Shown in pieces: positions 37,227 through 46,157 of a DNA stretch of 64,000 bases. Position 1 is the stretch's first letter, and each line of letters opens with the position of its first letter. The translations under genes were made by a program, and so were the position numbers. Origin of the DNA: Alteripontixanthobacter muriae (GTDB taxonomy: Bacteria; Pseudomonadota; Alphaproteobacteria; Sphingomonadales; Sphingomonadaceae); assembly GCF_013336795.1 (NCBI RefSeq), contig NZ_JAAFZT010000012.1, positions 57,434 through 121,433 of the forward strand, in the 5' to 3' direction. The notes under the pieces were generated by a model. That model was not told the DNA's origin and did not search any database. It saw only the letters and a list, made by a program, of their open reading frames with translations.

Positions 37227-38198
37227 ATGAGCATCATACAGCTCCTGCTGGTAAGCGGCGGACTGATGGCATTCCTGACCATCGGTTATGTGCTGCTGGC
37301 CGGCCCTTCTGCAGTCAAGGAAAGCCAGCGCAGGCTGCAAGCCGTTCGCTATCGCCATTCCGAAAGCACGGACACGAAGGTCGAATCGCAGCTCAAGAAG
37401 GCAATCGCGGCACGCAAGCCCAAGATGCACCGCATCGCCGGGTCGGCCAGCAAGGCCGAGGCGCTGGCCATGCGGCTGGACCGCACCGGTAAGGACTGGA
37501 CGGTGCAGAACTACCTCTATGCATCGCTGGGTCTCGCATTGGCCGCCACGGTCGTTCTCTTCCTGCGCTCCGGCTCCCCTGCCCTGTCGCTGGGCGTCGG
37601 CATGGTCGTGGGGCTCGGGCTGCCGCACATGGTCGTCAACTTCTTCATCAAGAAGCGCACCAATGCCTTCAACAGCAAGTTTCCCGATGCCATCGAACTG
37701 CTGGTTCGCGGCCTGCGCTCCGGTCTGCCGGTTACCGAGACCCTGGGCGTCGTGGCACAGGAACTGCCCGGCCCCGTGGGTCAGGAATTCAAGGGCATAA
37801 CCGAACGCATCAAGATCGGCCGCACCATGGAGGAATCACTCCAGGAAACGGCCGACAGGCTTGGCATCGCGGAATTCAATTTCTTCTGCATAACTTTGGC
37901 TATCCAGCGTGAAACGGGCGGCAATCTGGCCGAAACCCTTTCGAACCTTGCCGATGTCCTGCGCAAACGCGCGCAGATGAAGCTGAAGATCAAGGCGATG
38001 AGTTCGGAATCCAAGGCTTCCGCCTATATCGTCGGCGCGCTGCCCTTCATCGTGTTCGTCATGATCTGGTGGATCAATCCTTCTTACGTCGGCGGCTTCT
38101 TCGAAGAGGACCGCCTGATCGTGGCCGGTCTGGGCGGCGTCGTGTGGATGTCCATCGGCGCGTTCATCATGGCCAAGATGGTCAGCTTCGAAATCTGA
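37227..38198 (+). CDS. tadB: Tad pilus inner-membrane protein TadB
   Basis: Polytopic platform protein of the type II secretion F family. 323 residues with an N-terminal helix (IIQLLLVSGGLMAFLTIGYVLLAG), two middle helices, and a C-terminal pair (YIVGALPFIVFVMIWWINP; LGGVVWMSIGAFIMA). T2SSF motifs include FPDAIELLVRGLRSGLPVTETL and LAIQRETGGNLAETL. The ATG at 37227 has GGAACGAGAG upstream. It would normally receive energy from the CpaF ATPase, absent here. Confidence 0.92.
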   Translation: MSIIQLLLVSGGLMAFLTIGYVLLAGPSAVKESQRRLQAVRYRHSESTDTKVESQLKKAIAARKPKMHRIAGSASKAEALAMRLDRTGKDWTVQNYLYASLGLALAATVVLFLRSGSPALSLGVGMVVGLGLPHMVVNFFIKKRTNAFNSKFPDAIELLVRGLRSGLPVTETLGVVAQELPGPVGQEFKGITERIKIGRTMEESLQETADRLGIAEFNFFCITLAIQRETGGNLAETLSNLADVLRKRAQMKLKIKAMSSESKASAYIVGALPFIVFVMIWWINPSYVGGFFEEDRLIVAGLGGVVWMSIGAFIMAKMVSFEI

Positions 38199-38214
38199 AG
38201 ACAGGATCAAGGCA

Positions 38215-39222
38215 ATGTTCAACAGTTCAGACGGTCCGACCCTTCTTGGCGTCGATGTCATCATGGTCGGAAGCATTCTGGCCGGGGTCGCCGCCATGGC
38301 GGTGCTGCTGGCGATCTATGCGGCCGTCACCGTCAGGGATCCGATGGCCAAGCGCGTCAAGGCGCTGACCTCGCGGCGCGAGGAACTGAAGGCGGGCATC
38401 GTCAACAGCAACAGCCGCAAGCGCACCAGCCTTGTCCGCAAGAACGACAAGACCGAACGCGTCAAAGGCACGCTTTCGGGCATGAAGGTCCTGCAGCAGA
38501 GCCAGATCGATATCATCCAGCAGAAGCTGGCGCATGCAGGCTACCGCAACAAGGAACTGGCCGTCATGGTGATCGGTGCGAGGCTGATTGCGCCGATCGT
38601 ATTGGGGATCGTCGGCCTGCTGCTTTTCTATGTCTCGGACATGTTCGCCGACTGGAGCAGCTTCAAGCGGTTTGCCGCCTTCGCCGTCATGGTCCTGGTC
38701 GGCTACAAGGGTCCGGAACTGTTCCTCAAGAACAAGGCTGGCAAACGCACCGTGGAAATCCGGAAAGGACTTCCCGACGCGCTCGACCTTCTGGTGATCT
38801 GCGCGGAAGCCGGCCTGACGGTCGATGCAGCGTTCAACCGCGTGGCCAAGGAACTGGGGCGGGCCTATCCCGAACTCGGTGACGAATTCGCCCTGACCGC
38901 AATCGAACTGTCGTTCCTGACCGAACGCAAGCAGGCCTTCAACAATCTGGCCTATCGTGTCGATCTGGAGTCGGTGAAAGGCGTCGTGACCACTATGGTG
39001 CAGACCGAGAAATACGGCACGCCGCTGGCATCGGCCCTGCGGGTGCTCTCGGCCGAATTCCGCAATGAACGCATGATGCGGGCGGAAGAAAAGGCCGCGC
39101 GGCTTCCCGCCATCATGACGGTGCCGCTGATCCTGTTCATCCTGCCGGTGTTGTTCATTGTTATTTTGGGCCCGGCGGCCTGTTCAATCAGCGATGCCTT
39201 TGCCGAAAAGCCTGGCAGTTAG
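38215..39222 (+). CDS. tadC: Tad pilus inner-membrane protein TadC
   Basis: Second T2SSF-family platform protein, 335 residues, pairing with TadB. Helices near residues 15-40, 115-150 and the C-terminus (IMTVPLILFILPVLFIVILGPAA) and the motif LPDALDLLVICAEAGLTVDAAF are typical. ATG at 38215, 16 bases after tadB. Last recognised Tad gene in the window; tadD, the flp pilin and the minor pilins are not present. The marR gene converges 25 bases later. Confidence 0.92.
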   Translation: MFNSSDGPTLLGVDVIMVGSILAGVAAMAVLLAIYAAVTVRDPMAKRVKALTSRREELKAGIVNSNSRKRTSLVRKNDKTERVKGTLSGMKVLQQSQIDIIQQKLAHAGYRNKELAVMVIGARLIAPIVLGIVGLLLFYVSDMFADWSSFKRFAAFAVMVLVGYKGPELFLKNKAGKRTVEIRKGLPDALDLLVICAEAGLTVDAAFNRVAKELGRAYPELGDEFALTAIELSFLTERKQAFNNLAYRVDLESVKGVVTTMVQTEKYGTPLASALRVLSAEFRNERMMRAEEKAARLPAIMTVPLILFILPVLFIVILGPAACSISDAFAEKPGS

Positions 39223-39247
39223 ACGCACAGACCAGAACCGGCGAAAC

Positions 39248-39742
39248 TCAGGCCCCGGCGTCGTAATCGGCACCGGGACCGATCTTTTCCGCCTGTTCAC
39301 GCATTCTTTCCAGCAGATTGCGAAGCGCCGTCTGTTCCGCCTCGTCGAAAGGTTCAAACAGGCGGCGCTCGATCGAACGGGCAAGCGGCATGATGCGTGA
39401 ATGCATCGCCCTGCCCTCATCCGTAAGCACCAGATGATGCGAACGCCCGTCGCGCAGATTGGGCGCGCGGGTCAGCAGGGCGCGGCTCTCAAGCTGCTTG
39501 CAGGCGCGATTGATCGCCACCTTGTCCATGCGGATCAACGCCGTCAGTTCCCGCTGCGTCAGCTTGCCGGCATCGCCGAGCACGGCCATGACCCGCCATT
39601 CGGTGACCTTCAGCCCGAACCGACTCTGATAGGCTTCCGCAATCCGGTCGCTGACGGCGTTTGCGGCGATGGAGAGCTGATAGGGCAGGAATTCCGCGAG
39701 GCCGTGGCGCGGAACTTTACTCGTCTTCTCGGGCGTTTGCAT
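39248..39742 (-). CDS. MarR-family transcriptional regulator
   Basis: 164 residues with a central winged helix-turn-helix: EWRVMAVLGDAGKLTQRELTALIRMDKVAINRACKQLE continued by RSHHLVLTDEGRAMH, the wing. Flanking helices give the dimer interface. MarR proteins usually bind palindromes and respond to small aromatic or acyl ligands. A perfect inverted repeat lies seven bases upstream of the ATG. It is downstream of and codirectional with mtnP and the acyl-CoA operon, so it may control them, but this is inference. Ligand unknown. Confidence 0.88.
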   Translation of the reverse strand: MQTPEKTSKVPRHGLAEFLPYQLSIAANAVSDRIAEAYQSRFGLKVTEWRVMAVLGDAGKLTQRELTALIRMDKVAINRACKQLESRALLTRAPNLRDGRSHHLVLTDEGRAMHSRIMPLARSIERRLFEPFDEAEQTALRNLLERMREQAEKIGPGADYDAGA

Positions 39743-39748
39743 GAATAT

Positions 39749-39764
39749 GGTTTCTATCGAAACC
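39749..39764 (-). promoter_or_regulatory. Inverted repeat upstream of marR (operator candidate)
   Basis: GGTTTC and GAAACC are exact complements separated by four bases (TATC). The repeat sits six to seven bases from the marR start codon, in the 54-base gap after mtnP. Size and place suit an autoregulatory MarR operator. I did not find the same repeat near the other promoters I checked. Confidence 0.5.
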
Positions 39765-39796
39765 TGTTAGATTGCAAGCCCGCGCCTGAGCAGCCG

Positions 39797-40666
39797 TCAG
39801 AATAACACCCGGCCTGCAACCGCGTCGAGACGCGCGATCAGCTTCGCATCACGCTGATCGGGTGCGGTGATGATGGCGTGTTCCAGCGCCGTATCGACCG
39901 GACTCGGCGTTCGATCCGCCGGTAGCAGATCGGCCAAGGCGCGCAGGGTGGCCCTCCCCTTGTCGGCATTGGCGCCAAGCACTGCGAGGATGTCGGTGGC
40001 TTCAACGCCCGCTTCCTCGTCACGCCAGCTGTCATTGTCCGTCACCATGCCGAGCATGGCGTATGGCAGTTCCGCCTCGCGGGCGAGCCGCGCCTCCGGC
40101 ATGCCGGTCATGCCGATGACGTCGCCGCCCCAGCCGCGGAACATGCGGCTTTCCGCGCGCGTCGAGAATTGCGGCCCCTCGATCGCTACATAGGTTCCGC
40201 CGCGGTGAAGATCGGCTACAGCCGCTTCGGCAGCGTCGCCTGCCAGCGCAGCAAACCTGGCGCAGACCGGATCAGCAAGGCCGACGTGAGCGACGCAGCC
40301 CGGTCCGAAGAAGCTGCGTTCACGGCCCGCCGTTCGGTCGATGAATTGATCCACCGCCACGAAATGGCCGGGTGCCATCGCCTCGCGCAGGGAACCTACG
40401 GCGGATATGGCGAGAATGTCAGTGACGCCGCACCGCTTCAGGACGTCGATATTGGCACGATAGTTCACGGCATCGGGCGTCAGCCTGTGGCCGGTGCCAT
40501 GGCGCGAGATGAAAGTGAACCGCACATCGCCCAGAAAGCCTGTCGTCACCGGCCCCGAAGGTTCGCCGAAAGGCGACTGGACAGTAATCTGCTGCGCATC
40601 TTCCAGCAGATCGGCATCGTACAGACCCGATCCGCCAATTACGCCAATGTGCCAGGCATTACTCAT
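39797..40666 (-). CDS. mtnP: S-methyl-5'-thioadenosine phosphorylase
   Basis: Purine-salvage and methionine-cycle enzyme that splits methylthioadenosine into adenine and methylthioribose phosphate. 289 residues from the ATG at 40666 (MSNAWHIGVIGGSGLYD). Phosphate and ribose site motifs are GGSGLYD, RHGTGHRLTP, and IEGPQFSTRAESRMFRGWGGDVIGMT. The aspartate that binds adenine is in TDNDSW. The first 50 residues of the longer open frame overlap the preceding crotonase and are not used. The start overlaps the enoyl-CoA hydratase stop by eight bases. Confidence 0.92.
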   Translation of the reverse strand: MSNAWHIGVIGGSGLYDADLLEDAQQITVQSPFGEPSGPVTTGFLGDVRFTFISRHGTGHRLTPDAVNYRANIDVLKRCGVTDILAISAVGSLREAMAPGHFVAVDQFIDRTAGRERSFFGPGCVAHVGLADPVCARFAALAGDAAEAAVADLHRGGTYVAIEGPQFSTRAESRMFRGWGGDVIGMTGMPEARLAREAELPYAMLGMVTDNDSWRDEEAGVEATDILAVLGANADKGRATLRALADLLPADRTPSPVDTALEHAIITAPDQRDAKLIARLDAVAGRVLF

Positions 40667-41528
40667 ATTCGGGTTCGTTCCACCAGGGATAGAAGTCGGG
40701 CATGTCTGCGGACACGCGGTCCGTGAAGTCCGCTTCGCGCTTTTCGAGGAAGCTGGCAACGCCTTCCTGGGCGTCTCCGCTGCGCGATAGGCGATAGATG
40801 GCGCGGCTGTCGACACGGTGTGCCATCATCGGATGCTCTTCGGCACTCAGACGCCACAACATCGCGCGGGTCATCGCCACGGATACGGCGGAGGTGTTGT
40901 CGGCAATCTCGCTCCCCAGCTCCATCGCCGCATCCATCAGTTGACCCGGTGCATGGATCGAGCGGACCAATCCGTGCTCCAGCGCTTCCTGCGCGCCGAA
41001 AATACGGCCCGTCATGCACCATTCCAGCGCCCGGCTGATGCCCACCAGCCGCGGCAGAAACCAGCTCGACGCCGCTTCGGGCACGATGCCGCGTTTGGCG
41101 AAGACAAAGCCATAGCGGGCGTTTTCCGAAGCGAGGCGGAAGTCCATCGGCAATTGCATGGTGGCGCCCACCCCCACCGCCACGCCGTTACACGCGGCAA
41201 TCAGTGGCTTCTTGGACCGGAAAAGGCGGAGGGTCAGCTTGCCCCCACCGTCGCGCACCCGCTGGTCGGACAGGTCCGAAACTTCGTCCTTGCTGGCAAA
41301 AGGTGCATCCCCGTCCGCAGGCGACAGATCGGCCCCGGCGCAGAAGGCCCGCTCCCCTGCCCCGGTGAAGATTACCGCCCTCACCGCATCGTCAGCGTCG
41401 CTTTCGTCCAGCGCCGCCGTAATCTCGCTCATCATGTGCCCGGTATAGGCGTTGAGCTTCTCGGGACGATCCAGTGTCAGGATCGCCAGTTTACCCTGCC
41501 GTTCGTAACGTATCTGCGAAAAGCCCAT
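40659..41528 (-). CDS. Enoyl-CoA hydratase/isomerase family protein
   Basis: 289 residues from the ATG at 41528 (MGFSQIRYERQ). Crotonase fold: LTLDRPEKLNAY, oxyanion-hole FTGAGERAFCAGADLS and VGVGATMQLPMDFRLASENARYGF. The helix after it contains RGIVPEAASSWFLPRLVG, with one of the two usual catalytic glutamates. It acts on acyl-CoA in beta-oxidation or a related pathway. It is 31 bases from the SDR gene and overlaps mtnP, so all are one transcript. Confidence 0.88.
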   Translation of the reverse strand: MGFSQIRYERQGKLAILTLDRPEKLNAYTGHMMSEITAALDESDADDAVRAVIFTGAGERAFCAGADLSPADGDAPFASKDEVSDLSDQRVRDGGGKLTLRLFRSKKPLIAACNGVAVGVGATMQLPMDFRLASENARYGFVFAKRGIVPEAASSWFLPRLVGISRALEWCMTGRIFGAQEALEHGLVRSIHAPGQLMDAAMELGSEIADNTSAVSVAMTRAMLWRLSAEEHPMMAHRVDSRAIYRLSRSGDAQEGVASFLEKREADFTDRVSADMPDFYPWWNEPEYE

Positions 41529-41559
41529 CGCCTCTACCCCCGGGTCACTGCTTTTCGGA

Positions 41560-42342
41560 TCAGCGCGGAGCCATGCGGATGGCGCCGTCGAGGCGGACAT
41601 CCTCGCCGTTGAAGTAGCCGTTCTCGATCATCGTCATGGCGAGGTGGGCATATTCCTCCGCATTGCCGAGCCGCTTGGGGAACGGCACCGACTGCGCGAG
41701 TGCATCCTTCACCTGCGGCGGTGCAGCATTCATCAGCGGCGTGTTGAAGATGCCGGGCAGAATTGTGTTCACCCGAATGCCCTCGCTCATCAGGTCGCGC
41801 GCGATTGGCAAGGTCATGCCGACGACGCCGCCCTTCGACGCGGAATAGGCAGCCTGGCCGATCTGGCCGTCTTCCGCCGCAACGGAGGCGGTGTTGACGA
41901 TAGCGCCGCGCTCGCCGTCTTCCATGGGGTCCAGCGTCATCATCCCGGCTGCCGATTTTGCAATGCAGCGGAAAGTGCCGACGAGATTGATCTGGATGAT
42001 GAAATTGAATGCATCGAGCGGGAAGTGACTGATGGAGCCGTCTTCCTTGTTGCGGCGCGCGGTCTTGATCGCGTTGCCTGTGCCGGCGCAATTAACCAGC
42101 ACCCGCTCCTGCCCATGCGCCTCGCGCGCTTTGGCGAAGCCGGCATCGACGCTGGCTTCGTCGGTTACGTTCACTTCGCAGAAAATTCCGCCGATTTCCT
42201 TGGCCAGCGCTTGTCCTTTTTCTTCCTGCAGGTCGAAGATGGCGACCTTTGCACCTTGTGCGGCCAGCGCCCTTGCCGTGGCGGCACCCAGGCCCGATGC
42301 GCCGCCGGTCACGATGGCGGAAACATTGCTGTCGATCTTCAT
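41560..42342 (-). CDS. Short-chain dehydrogenase, 3-hydroxyacyl-CoA dehydrogenase type-2-like
   Basis: 260 residues. The classical SDR cofactor motif VTGGASGLGAATA, NAGT-like NCAGTGN, and the active site YSASKGG with an upstream serine (NTASVAAEDGQ) are complete. The insertion in ARRNKEDGSISHF and the EYAHLAMTMIENGYFNGEDVRLDGAIRM ending match the human HSD17B10-type acyl-CoA dehydrogenases. It works between the hydratase and the thiolase in the operon, giving a hydratase-dehydrogenase-thiolase set. Confidence 0.88.
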   Translation of the reverse strand: MKIDSNVSAIVTGGASGLGAATARALAAQGAKVAIFDLQEEKGQALAKEIGGIFCEVNVTDEASVDAGFAKAREAHGQERVLVNCAGTGNAIKTARRNKEDGSISHFPLDAFNFIIQINLVGTFRCIAKSAAGMMTLDPMEDGERGAIVNTASVAAEDGQIGQAAYSASKGGVVGMTLPIARDLMSEGIRVNTILPGIFNTPLMNAAPPQVKDALAQSVPFPKRLGNAEEYAHLAMTMIENGYFNGEDVRLDGAIRMAPR

Positions 42343-42381
42343 GGCTTATCCTCTTTCGTTTGGATGTTTGTCTTGTTCGGC

Positions 42382-43551
42382 TTACAGGCTTTCGACGATG
42401 GTGACATTGGCGACGCCGCCGCCTTCGCACATTGTCTGCAGCCCGTATTTCTTTCCGTTCGCCTTCAGCGCATGCAGCAAAGTCGCCATCAGCTTCGTGC
42501 CCGATGCGCCCAGCGGATGGCCCAGCGCAATCGCGCCGCCATTCACGTTGAGGCGTTCGGGATCGGCCCCGACATGCTTCAGCCAGGCGAGCGGAACCGG
42601 TGCGAAAGCTTCGTTGACCTCGTACAGATCGATGTCGCCGATGGTCATGCCAGCGCGCTCGAGAGCGCGGTCGGTCGCGAACAAAGGTTCTTCCAGCATG
42701 ATAACCGGGTCGCCTGCGGTGACGGTGATGTTGTGGATGCGGGCCATGGGCGTCAGACCCTGCTCCTTCAGCACCCTTTCCGAAACGATCAGCGCAGCGC
42801 TGGAACCGTCGCAGATCTGGCTGCTGCTCGCGGCAGTCAGGCGGCCTTCTTCCGACAGCTTCTTCACGGCTGCGATGCTTTCCAGCGTCGCGTCGAAGCG
42901 TATGCCTTCGTCGACCTTGTGCATCTCGGTCCCATCGGGAGTCTCGATCTCGACAGGCACGATCTCCGCATCGAAGGCGCCGTTGCGGGTGGCGGCAATC
43001 GCCTTTTCGTGGCTGTGCAGGGCGAAGCGGTCGAGATCGTCCTTGGAGAAGCCATACTTCTCCGCGATCATCTCCGCGCCCTTGAACTGCGACCACATGA
43101 TGCCGGGGTATTTCTGCTCCAGACCGGGCGACTTGTAATGACCCATGCCCTCTTTCATGTGCAGCGTCGCGGTCGAGCCCATCGGTACGCGGCTCATGCT
43201 TTCGATGCCGCTGGCGATGACGACGTCCTGCGTTCCGCTCATGACTGCCTGCGCCGCGAACTGGATAGCCTGCTGGCTCGACCCGCATTGCCGGTCGATA
43301 GTGACGGCGGGCGTGCTTTCGGGTAGGCGCGAGGCGAGAACGGCGTTACGCCCGACCTGCATCGACTGTTCGCCAGCCTGACTGACGCAGCCCATGATCA
43401 CGTCCTCGACCGTCGCAGGGTCAATGCCGCTACGCTCGACGATGGCGTTGAGCGATTGCGCGGCGAGATCGACGGGATGCACCCCTGCAAGGCGCCCGCC
43501 CCGGCGCCCCCCGGCCGTGCGAACCGCATCGACGATATAGGCTGTAGTCAT
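42382..43551 (-). CDS. Acetyl-CoA acyltransferase (thiolase)
   Basis: 389 residues. The nucleophile C89 lies in DRQCGSSQQAIQFAAQAV, the catalytic histidine in ALGHPLGASG, and the second cysteine in TMCEGGGVANVTIVE. Full thiolase length. It cleaves 3-ketoacyl-CoA, the last step of beta-oxidation; a steroid-degradation variant (FadA6-like) or a synthetic role cannot be excluded. First gene of the minus-strand thiolase-SDR-crotonase-mtnP run; its promoter lies in the 168-base gap shared with the divergent oxygenase gene. Confidence 0.92.
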   Translation of the reverse strand: MTTAYIVDAVRTAGGRRGGRLAGVHPVDLAAQSLNAIVERSGIDPATVEDVIMGCVSQAGEQSMQVGRNAVLASRLPESTPAVTIDRQCGSSQQAIQFAAQAVMSGTQDVVIASGIESMSRVPMGSTATLHMKEGMGHYKSPGLEQKYPGIMWSQFKGAEMIAEKYGFSKDDLDRFALHSHEKAIAATRNGAFDAEIVPVEIETPDGTEMHKVDEGIRFDATLESIAAVKKLSEEGRLTAASSSQICDGSSAALIVSERVLKEQGLTPMARIHNITVTAGDPVIMLEEPLFATDRALERAGMTIGDIDLYEVNEAFAPVPLAWLKHVGADPERLNVNGGAIALGHPLGASGTKLMATLLHALKANGKKYGLQTMCEGGGVANVTIVESL

Positions 43552-43719
43552 GTTCGGTCATCCTCTCGACGCTATTTTGGCGCAAGGGGTAGCCAGCGTC
43601 CCGCAGCCGGTCAAGCAGGTTGCAGCTTGCTACTGGTTGGCAAATCGGCGCCCGCTCCTCTTTCGGATCGTAGCTCCTTGCCAAGGGACAAGGCAGGCGA
43701 ATAGAACGGTGATATCGCC

Positions 43720-44466
43720 ATGACCAAGACACTCTTCGCCATCAATCCCGGCCTCGACCGCGCTTCTCACGCCGCTGAATTTGCCGCCAGCGGCAGAGTG
43801 CAGATACGCGATGTGCTGACCACGGAAGCCGCTTGTGAAATCCGGCGCCTTCTGGCGAGCGAAACGCGCTTCGGTGTCGCGGCGCAAGGGCAGGACGGAG
43901 AGGCCGATGAAGGCCCACGGCGCATTTCGGGGAGAGAGATCACCACACAATCCGGCAAGCAGCGCATGCGTGACTTGGCGCAGGATGCGTATCGCGCGGC
44001 TGGAAAGGGCGATTACGCCTTCCTCTATGCGCAATATTCGCTGGTAGAGGATGTGCAACACGCCGGAGGAGCGACCACCCCGCACGGTATTCTGCTGGAA
44101 CATCTGAACGCTCCCGAGTTTCTGGGCCTCGTACGGGACGTGACCGGCATTGCCGAACTGGTGAAGGCCGATGCGCAGGCTACGCTCTATGCGCCGCAGC
44201 ATTTCCTTTCGCGTCATATCGACAGTCACGTCGCCGAAGGCTGGCGCGTCGCTTATGTCCTGAACCTGGCTCCTGACGACTGGCATCCCGATTGGGGCGG
44301 CTATCTGAACTTCTACGATGAGGAGGGCGATATCGTGCATGGCTATCGCCCCCGCTTCAACGCGCTGAACCTGTTTGCGGTGCCCCGGCCTCATGCCGTA
44401 TCCTATGTCCCGCCCTTTGCGCCGGTCGGCCGCTTTGCGATCACGGGATGGCTGCGCGACAGATGA
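43720..44466 (+). CDS. 2-Oxoglutarate/Fe(II)-dependent oxygenase (prolyl-hydroxylase-like)
   Basis: 248 residues. The double-stranded beta-helix core has the iron triad H166 and D168 (SRHIDSH) and H225 (VPRPHAVSYV), with R238 (PVGRFAIT) as the likely 2-oxoglutarate anchor. The surrounding WRVAYVLNLAPDDWHPDWGGYLNFYDEEG resembles prolyl-4-hydroxylase and PKHD-type enzymes that hydroxylate protein side chains. No signal peptide, so the substrate is cytosolic. Its stop overlaps the ATG of the TPR-oxygenase by four bases. The substrate is unknown. Confidence 0.86.
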   Translation: MTKTLFAINPGLDRASHAAEFAASGRVQIRDVLTTEAACEIRRLLASETRFGVAAQGQDGEADEGPRRISGREITTQSGKQRMRDLAQDAYRAAGKGDYAFLYAQYSLVEDVQHAGGATTPHGILLEHLNAPEFLGLVRDVTGIAELVKADAQATLYAPQHFLSRHIDSHVAEGWRVAYVLNLAPDDWHPDWGGYLNFYDEEGDIVHGYRPRFNALNLFAVPRPHAVSYVPPFAPVGRFAITGWLRDR

Positions 44467-46157
44467 ATAAGCCCTCCCCGCTCGACTGGCGCAATCGCGC
44501 GGTGGCCGCGGCGCGCGACGGCAGAGAGGCGGAAGCCCGCTCACTTCTCCAGAAGGGGCTTGCCCTCCACCCGCGAAGTGCAGAGCTGTGGAACAGCGGC
44601 GGCAATCTCCTCATGCAGTTGAAGGATTATGCAGGGGCTGAGCAGCACTTCGGTCAAGCCCGCGACCTCGCACCTGAGAGGCTCGAATTCCTGCTGAACC
44701 ACGCCATCTCGATGTCGAGGCAGGACAAGAACGAGGCAGCATTGGCGCTTCTTCGCCGTCATCAGGCTGAAGGCGAGAACGATGTGCGGTATTGTTCGGC
44801 CCGCGCGGCTGCGGCGCGAAGTTCAGCTTCGCTGAATGAAGCGGCCATCTGGTATGACAAGGCACTGGCGCTGGACGATGCCCACGCGCGAGCATTGCAT
44901 GGCCGGGCCAGGGTTGCGCTCGAACGCGGCGAAGAGGATGCGCCTCAGCGTTTCGAGCGCGCACTTGCCGTGAACAGGGGTGAAGCGGATCTCTGGCTTG
45001 GCCGGGCGCAGGCCCTCGACGTTGCCGGGGACACGGCGGGCGCCCGGCAGATTGCCGAAGCGCTTGTGCAGCAGGCGCCGCAATGGCTGGAAGCCCTGCG
45101 CGCACTGGCGCAGTTCAGGCTGGCCGCAGGTGAAGCCGACTTCGCCAGCCACTTCGATGCGGCGCAGGCCGCCCGCCCCGCCCTTTCCGCAATTGCGATC
45201 GACCACACTGCCGTTCTGGCCAGCATGGATCTTTTCGAACAAGCAGCCGAGGTCGCGGCACGGGCAAAGCACCGCTTTGCTGGCGATGCCTCCCGCTTTG
45301 CTTTGCTGGAGGCGACCCACGCGGGGGCGGCTGGGGATAATGAACGAGCAGAGCGGATTTTCTCCGATCTGGAGACGGAGAGTGGCGAAAGGTATCTACA
45401 GGAGGCCCGCCACCGCATCCGCCTTGGTGAATTTGCACGCGCGGAACAACTGCTCGAACGAGTTCTTGCCGAGCAGCCGGAAGACATTGCGGCTTGGGCA
45501 CTGCGCGACATTGTCTGGCGGGTGACCGATGATGCGCGGAGCGAATGGCTTCACGGTCAGCCGGAGGTTGTCCGCATGATCGAGTTGGATGACTGGCAGG
45601 AAACTCTCCCGCCGGCTATCGCCCTGCTTGACGAGTTGCACGACAAATCCGCGCTGCCTCTCGGCCAGTCGCTGCGCGGGGGAACGCAGACGCGCGGCCT
45701 GCTGTTCGACAGGGCGGAGGCCGAGCTTCTGGCTCTGCGGCGAAGCATCGAAAAAGCGGTTGATCGATACCGCCGAAGCCTTCCCGCAACCGATACGGGC
45801 CACCCGCTCCTGCGACATCGCGACGAAGCCTGGCATCTTGCCGGTTCATGGTCCGTGCGGCTCTCAGGCGGCGGCGACCATCATGCAGGCCACATTCATC
45901 CGCAGGGCGTGGTCTCGTCGGCTTTGTACATGATGTTGCCTGAGCCCGCGATTACCGGAGAGGGGTGGCTCGAACTTGGGCGGCCACCCAGGGACCTCCA
46001 CCTCGACCTACAGCCCCTGAAGGTCCTGCAGCCGCGTGCCGGGTATATGGCCTTGTTTCCCAGCACGCTCTACCACGGAACCACGGCTTTCACGGCGGGG
46101 CAGCGCTTGACAGTCGCTTTCGACATAGTGCCGGATAGTGGAAAGCGCGGGACATGA
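44463..46157 (+). CDS. TPR-repeat protein with C-terminal 2OG-Fe(II) oxygenase domain
   Basis: 564 residues from the ATG at 44463. The first roughly 370 residues are helical repeats of TPR type (ARSLLQKGLALHPRSAELWNSGG; AAIWYDKALALDDAHARALHG; AEQLLERVLAEQPEDIAAWAL). The C-terminal 150 residues form an oxygenase domain of the putative 2OG-FeII_Oxy_5 type: H477 and H479 in HAGHIHPQG, H538 in LYHGTTAF, and R548 in GQRLTVAFDI. The TPR part probably binds the protein substrate or partner. It is coupled to genes on both sides by four-base overlaps. The substrate is unknown. Confidence 0.85.
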   Translation: MNKPSPLDWRNRAVAAARDGREAEARSLLQKGLALHPRSAELWNSGGNLLMQLKDYAGAEQHFGQARDLAPERLEFLLNHAISMSRQDKNEAALALLRRHQAEGENDVRYCSARAAAARSSASLNEAAIWYDKALALDDAHARALHGRARVALERGEEDAPQRFERALAVNRGEADLWLGRAQALDVAGDTAGARQIAEALVQQAPQWLEALRALAQFRLAAGEADFASHFDAAQAARPALSAIAIDHTAVLASMDLFEQAAEVAARAKHRFAGDASRFALLEATHAGAAGDNERAERIFSDLETESGERYLQEARHRIRLGEFARAEQLLERVLAEQPEDIAAWALRDIVWRVTDDARSEWLHGQPEVVRMIELDDWQETLPPAIALLDELHDKSALPLGQSLRGGTQTRGLLFDRAEAELLALRRSIEKAVDRYRRSLPATDTGHPLLRHRDEAWHLAGSWSVRLSGGGDHHAGHIHPQGVVSSALYMMLPEPAITGEGWLELGRPPRDLHLDLQPLKVLQPRAGYMALFPSTLYHGTTAFTAGQRLTVAFDIVPDSGKRGT

